DNA from: Polyangium mundeleinium
Lineage (GTDB): Bacteria; Myxococcota_A; Polyangia; Polyangiales; Polyangiaceae
NCBI RefSeq assembly: GCF_028369105.1
Contig: NZ_JAQNDO010000001.1
Span: forward strand, 992,001-1,056,000
Length of the DNA stretch: 64,000 nt
Reading direction: 5' to 3'
The translations under genes and the position numbers were made by a program. Shown here one piece after another: positions 61,973 to 64,000 of this stretch (the stretch's first letter is position 1; each line of letters begins with the position of its first letter). The notes below the pieces were generated by a model. It had not been told where the DNA came from. It ran no database searches and saw nothing but the letters and a program-made list of their open reading frames with translations.

Positions 61973-62416
61973 TCAGGGCGCGTCGCTCGGCGTGGCCTCC
62001 TCGTACTCCACCTGGGCGATCCAGTTCCGCTTGCGACGCGCGAGCCGGGCGTCCTCGTTTTCCTGGTCCAACTTCGCGGCGCCGCGCCGGAGGAGCGTCG
62101 GATCGACGCCTTCGAACGTGTTGACATTGACGACGGCGTAGAGGCGACCGTCGATGCGGCAGGTGACCACCGGCGTGATGCCACACTTCGCGCAGACGTG
62201 GAAATCAGCGGTTTTCGTGCCGAATGCATACTTCGCCACACGGGAGGGCTCGTTCACGCGCACGCGGAGCGAGCCGGTGGGGCAGGAGGTCCAGACGCCG
62301 CCATGCTTGGTACAGAACGAGCAAGTGCAGGCGCGCGCGGGAATCTCGGAGGGCTCCGGCTTCCAGTCGAGCGTGAACGAGATGTTTGCACAGTGGCATT
62401 GACCATGGATCTGCAT
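61973..62416 (-). CDS. GFA (CENP-V/formaldehyde-activating) family protein
   Basis: 147 aa. The zinc-binding cysteines are GQCHC, CTCSFC and CAKCG, with the GFA layout VNVNTFEGVDP. Members bind zinc through CxC and CxxC motifs; glutathione-dependent formaldehyde activation is shown only for some, so the precise function is unknown. It lies 94 bp upstream of the MutS-family gene on the same strand. Confidence 0.9.
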   Translation of the reverse strand: MQIHGQCHCANISFTLDWKPEPSEIPARACTCSFCTKHGGVWTSCPTGSLRVRVNEPSRVAKYAFGTKTADFHVCAKCGITPVVTCRIDGRLYAVVNVNTFEGVDPTLLRRGAAKLDQENEDARLARRKRNWIAQVEYEEATPSDAP

Positions 62417-62527
62417 CGCGGTCCTGAGCTCGTAGCAACGTCCGTCGGCGAAGTCGAGGCGCTCGGCGCGGCGCGTGCCGGTTGACGTATCTCGCCGCCC
62501 GAGGGACACTCCTCCGCGGAGATGGCA

Positions 62528-62998
62528 ATGCGCGTTCGTGACGGCTACCTCGTGATCGGCCACTTCAGGCGGGCACCGATTCGCGTCCACTGGAGCATGC
62601 CGCTCGGCGCGTTCGTGCTTTGTGGGTTCAGCTTTGCGCCGGGCGCATGGCTCGGATTCTTGGTCCTCGTCCTCGTGCACGAGCTCGGTCACGCGGTGCT
62701 CGCCGGTGCGGTCGGGGGCCACGTCTTCTCGATCGACGTTCACGCGGCCGGCGGGTCTTGCGATTGGACCGGCGAGGTCACCATGAAGCAGCGCGCGATC
62801 GTCGCATGGGGCGGCGTCCTCGCGCAGCTCGCGGTGCTGCTCACGGCGCCTCTCTGGTCGAGCATCCTGCCCTCGGGGGGCTTCGGCGGGGACCTCGCGT
62901 CGACCCTCACGAGGACGAACCTGGTGTTGATCGCCCTGAACCTGATTCCCACGCCGCCGTTCGACGGAGCCGAGGCTTGGCGGCTGTTTCGGCGATAG
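62528..62998 (+). CDS. M50-family (site-2-protease) metalloprotease
   Basis: 156 aa from ATG 62528 (ATG 62522 also in frame). HELGH zinc motif in a hydrophobic segment and NLIPTPPFDG, the second M50 motif with aspartate. No PDZ domain and only about four helices, so it is a minimal S2P. Likely cleaves or processes within the inner membrane; substrate unknown. The next gene begins after 9 bp, suggesting cotranscription. Confidence 0.9.
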   Translation: MRVRDGYLVIGHFRRAPIRVHWSMPLGAFVLCGFSFAPGAWLGFLVLVLVHELGHAVLAGAVGGHVFSIDVHAAGGSCDWTGEVTMKQRAIVAWGGVLAQLAVLLTAPLWSSILPSGGFGGDLASTLTRTNLVLIALNLIPTPPFDGAEAWRLFRR

Positions 62999-63007
62999 GT
63001 ATCCCGG

Positions 63008-63979
63008 ATGAAGCTGACCATCTTCTGTGACACGACCTTCCCGGAAGAGGCGCTCTGCGCGCTTTCGGAGGGTGTGGCCGGTCATTCTCTGGTGTTCGGT
63101 TCCGCGAGGACGTCCTCCAATCTGGCGAGCGGAGCGCCCGACCCCGCGCTGCTCACGGCCGACGTCGCGTTCGGCCAGCCGGCCGTGGACGGGCTCCTCG
63201 GTTCGTCGCGCCTTCGCTGGGTCCACCTGACCAGCGCGGGGTATACCCGTTATGACGGCGACGCGATTCGCGCGGCGCTCATCTCCAAGGGAATCGCTCT
63301 GACGACGAGCTCGACCGTCTACGCCGATCCGTGCGCCGAGCATGTGCTGGCCATGATGCTGTCCATGGCGCGGCGGCTGCCCGAGTCGCTCGACGTGCAA
63401 CGAACGACGCGCGCCTGGGAGAGCACGCTGCGGCGCGAGCGGTCGATTCTGCTGCGCGGACAGACCGTGTTGCTCCTCGGATACGGGGCCATTGGACGCC
63501 GGCTCGCGGAGCTGCTCGCGCCTTTCGAAGTGCGGCTTCTGGCGGTTCGGCGACGCGCAGAGGGAGACGCCCACGTGACGGTGGTGCACGAAGGGGACAT
63601 CGATCGTGCGCTGGGCGAGGCGGACCACGTGGTGAACGTGTTGCCGGAAAACGAGAGGACGCGCGGCTTTCTCGATCGTGCGCGGCTCGCGCGGATGCGC
63701 GAGGGGGCATTCGTGTACAACGTGGGGCGAGGAACGACGGTGGATCAGAGCGCATTGCTGGATGCGCTGCAAAGCGGGCGGCTCGGGGGCGCCTATCTCG
63801 ACGTGACCGAGGTCGAGCCGTTGCCGGCGGACCATCCCCTGTGGTCGGCGCCGAATTGCTTCCTCACGCCGCACGCGGCGGGCGGGCGGCGCGGGGAGCA
63901 CCTCGCGCTCGTGCGGCATTTCCTGGACAACCTGCGGCGGTTCGAACGGGGAGAGGCGCTCCTCGATCGCGTGTTGTGA
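63008..63979 (+). CDS. D-2-hydroxyacid dehydrogenase (NAD-binding)
   Basis: 323 aa. NAD motif GYGAIG. The catalytic residues are R in NVGRGTTVD, E in DVTEVEPLP and H in LTPHAAG, all present as in D-isomer 2-hydroxyacid dehydrogenases. The N-terminal catalytic half begins MKLTIFCDTTF. It would reduce 2-keto acids using NAD(P)H; specific acid unknown. Close behind the M50 gene. Confidence 0.93.
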   Translation: MKLTIFCDTTFPEEALCALSEGVAGHSLVFGSARTSSNLASGAPDPALLTADVAFGQPAVDGLLGSSRLRWVHLTSAGYTRYDGDAIRAALISKGIALTTSSTVYADPCAEHVLAMMLSMARRLPESLDVQRTTRAWESTLRRERSILLRGQTVLLLGYGAIGRRLAELLAPFEVRLLAVRRRAEGDAHVTVVHEGDIDRALGEADHVVNVLPENERTRGFLDRARLARMREGAFVYNVGRGTTVDQSALLDALQSGRLGGAYLDVTEVEPLPADHPLWSAPNCFLTPHAAGGRRGEHLALVRHFLDNLRRFERGEALLDRVL

Positions 63980-64000
63980 GTCGGATCCTCTCCGCGTCGT

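Noticed and set aside
1..64000. CRISPR arrays, tRNA or rRNA genes, insertion sequences
   Set aside because: No regularly spaced repeats, cloverleaf-like or rRNA-like sequence, or transposase was recognised by reading; computational scans were not available.

Overview
The window is high-GC DNA of myxobacterial (Myxococcota, probably Polyangiales/Sorangium-like) character. The evidence is the many low-complexity lipoproteins, two very large Ser/Thr kinases with TPR-type tails, FHA-domain sigma54 activators, a MASE1 histidine kinase, a GON-domain lipoprotein and an AgmX-like protein. About 53 protein genes are supported. I saw no rRNA, tRNA, CRISPR array or insertion sequence.

Layout. 1-1051: a stand-alone AdoCbl-binding protein with CarH-type light-sensor motifs, translationally coupled to a PAS sensor cut by the left edge. 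1532-4530: AlkB-like dioxygenase, GST and a Baeyer-Villiger-type monooxygenase. 4527-10294: a minus-strand RiPP (TOMM, azole-type) operon made of an NHLP-type precursor peptide, a fused E1-like/YcaO cyclodehydratase, a SagB-type dehydrogenase and a sedolisin (S53) peptidase. Just upstream of it lies an RsbR-like PAS-STAS gene with an apparent internal deletion. 10989-16255: an AgmX-type gene broken across two frames, then CBS protein, APH-fold kinase, APS kinase and a TreT-type trehalose synthase carrying a one-base frameshift.

16309-41616 is dominated by surface and signalling functions. Two paralogous modules, each an FHA-sigma54 activator plus a giant TPR Ser/Thr kinase, sit at 18435-24501 and 36019-40769, among lipoproteins and two M23 peptidases. 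Between them lie a prolyl oligopeptidase, a GNAT, a GON-domain lipoprotein, an ECF42-type sigma factor with its YCII/DGPF partner, and an SDR.

41957-63979: secreted proteins, a DUF3224 protein, metallophosphoesterase, radical SAM protein, alpha/beta hydrolase, MASE1 histidine kinase, LepB, a TetR-SDR-phytochelatin synthase-like cluster, a secreted protein with a C-terminal Hint domain plus a decayed second copy, a LysR/SDR divergent pair, a MutS-family ATPase, a GFA protein, an M50 protease and a D-2-hydroxyacid dehydrogenase.

Most interesting signals. (1) The compact TOMM operon. (2) An apparent sigma54 regulon: an 18-bp palindrome, TGGAGG-N6-CCTCCA, occurs three times in tandem upstream of one lipoprotein gene (next to an FHA-activator gene) and once upstream of the GON lipoprotein. 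In both places it lies about 60-125 bp upstream of a -24/-12-like sequence. (3) The second FHA activator has GAATGA in place of the GAFTGA loop. (4) A long inverted repeat pairs with the ribosome binding site of the first giant kinase. All functional statements are from reading the sequence; no database search was possible.
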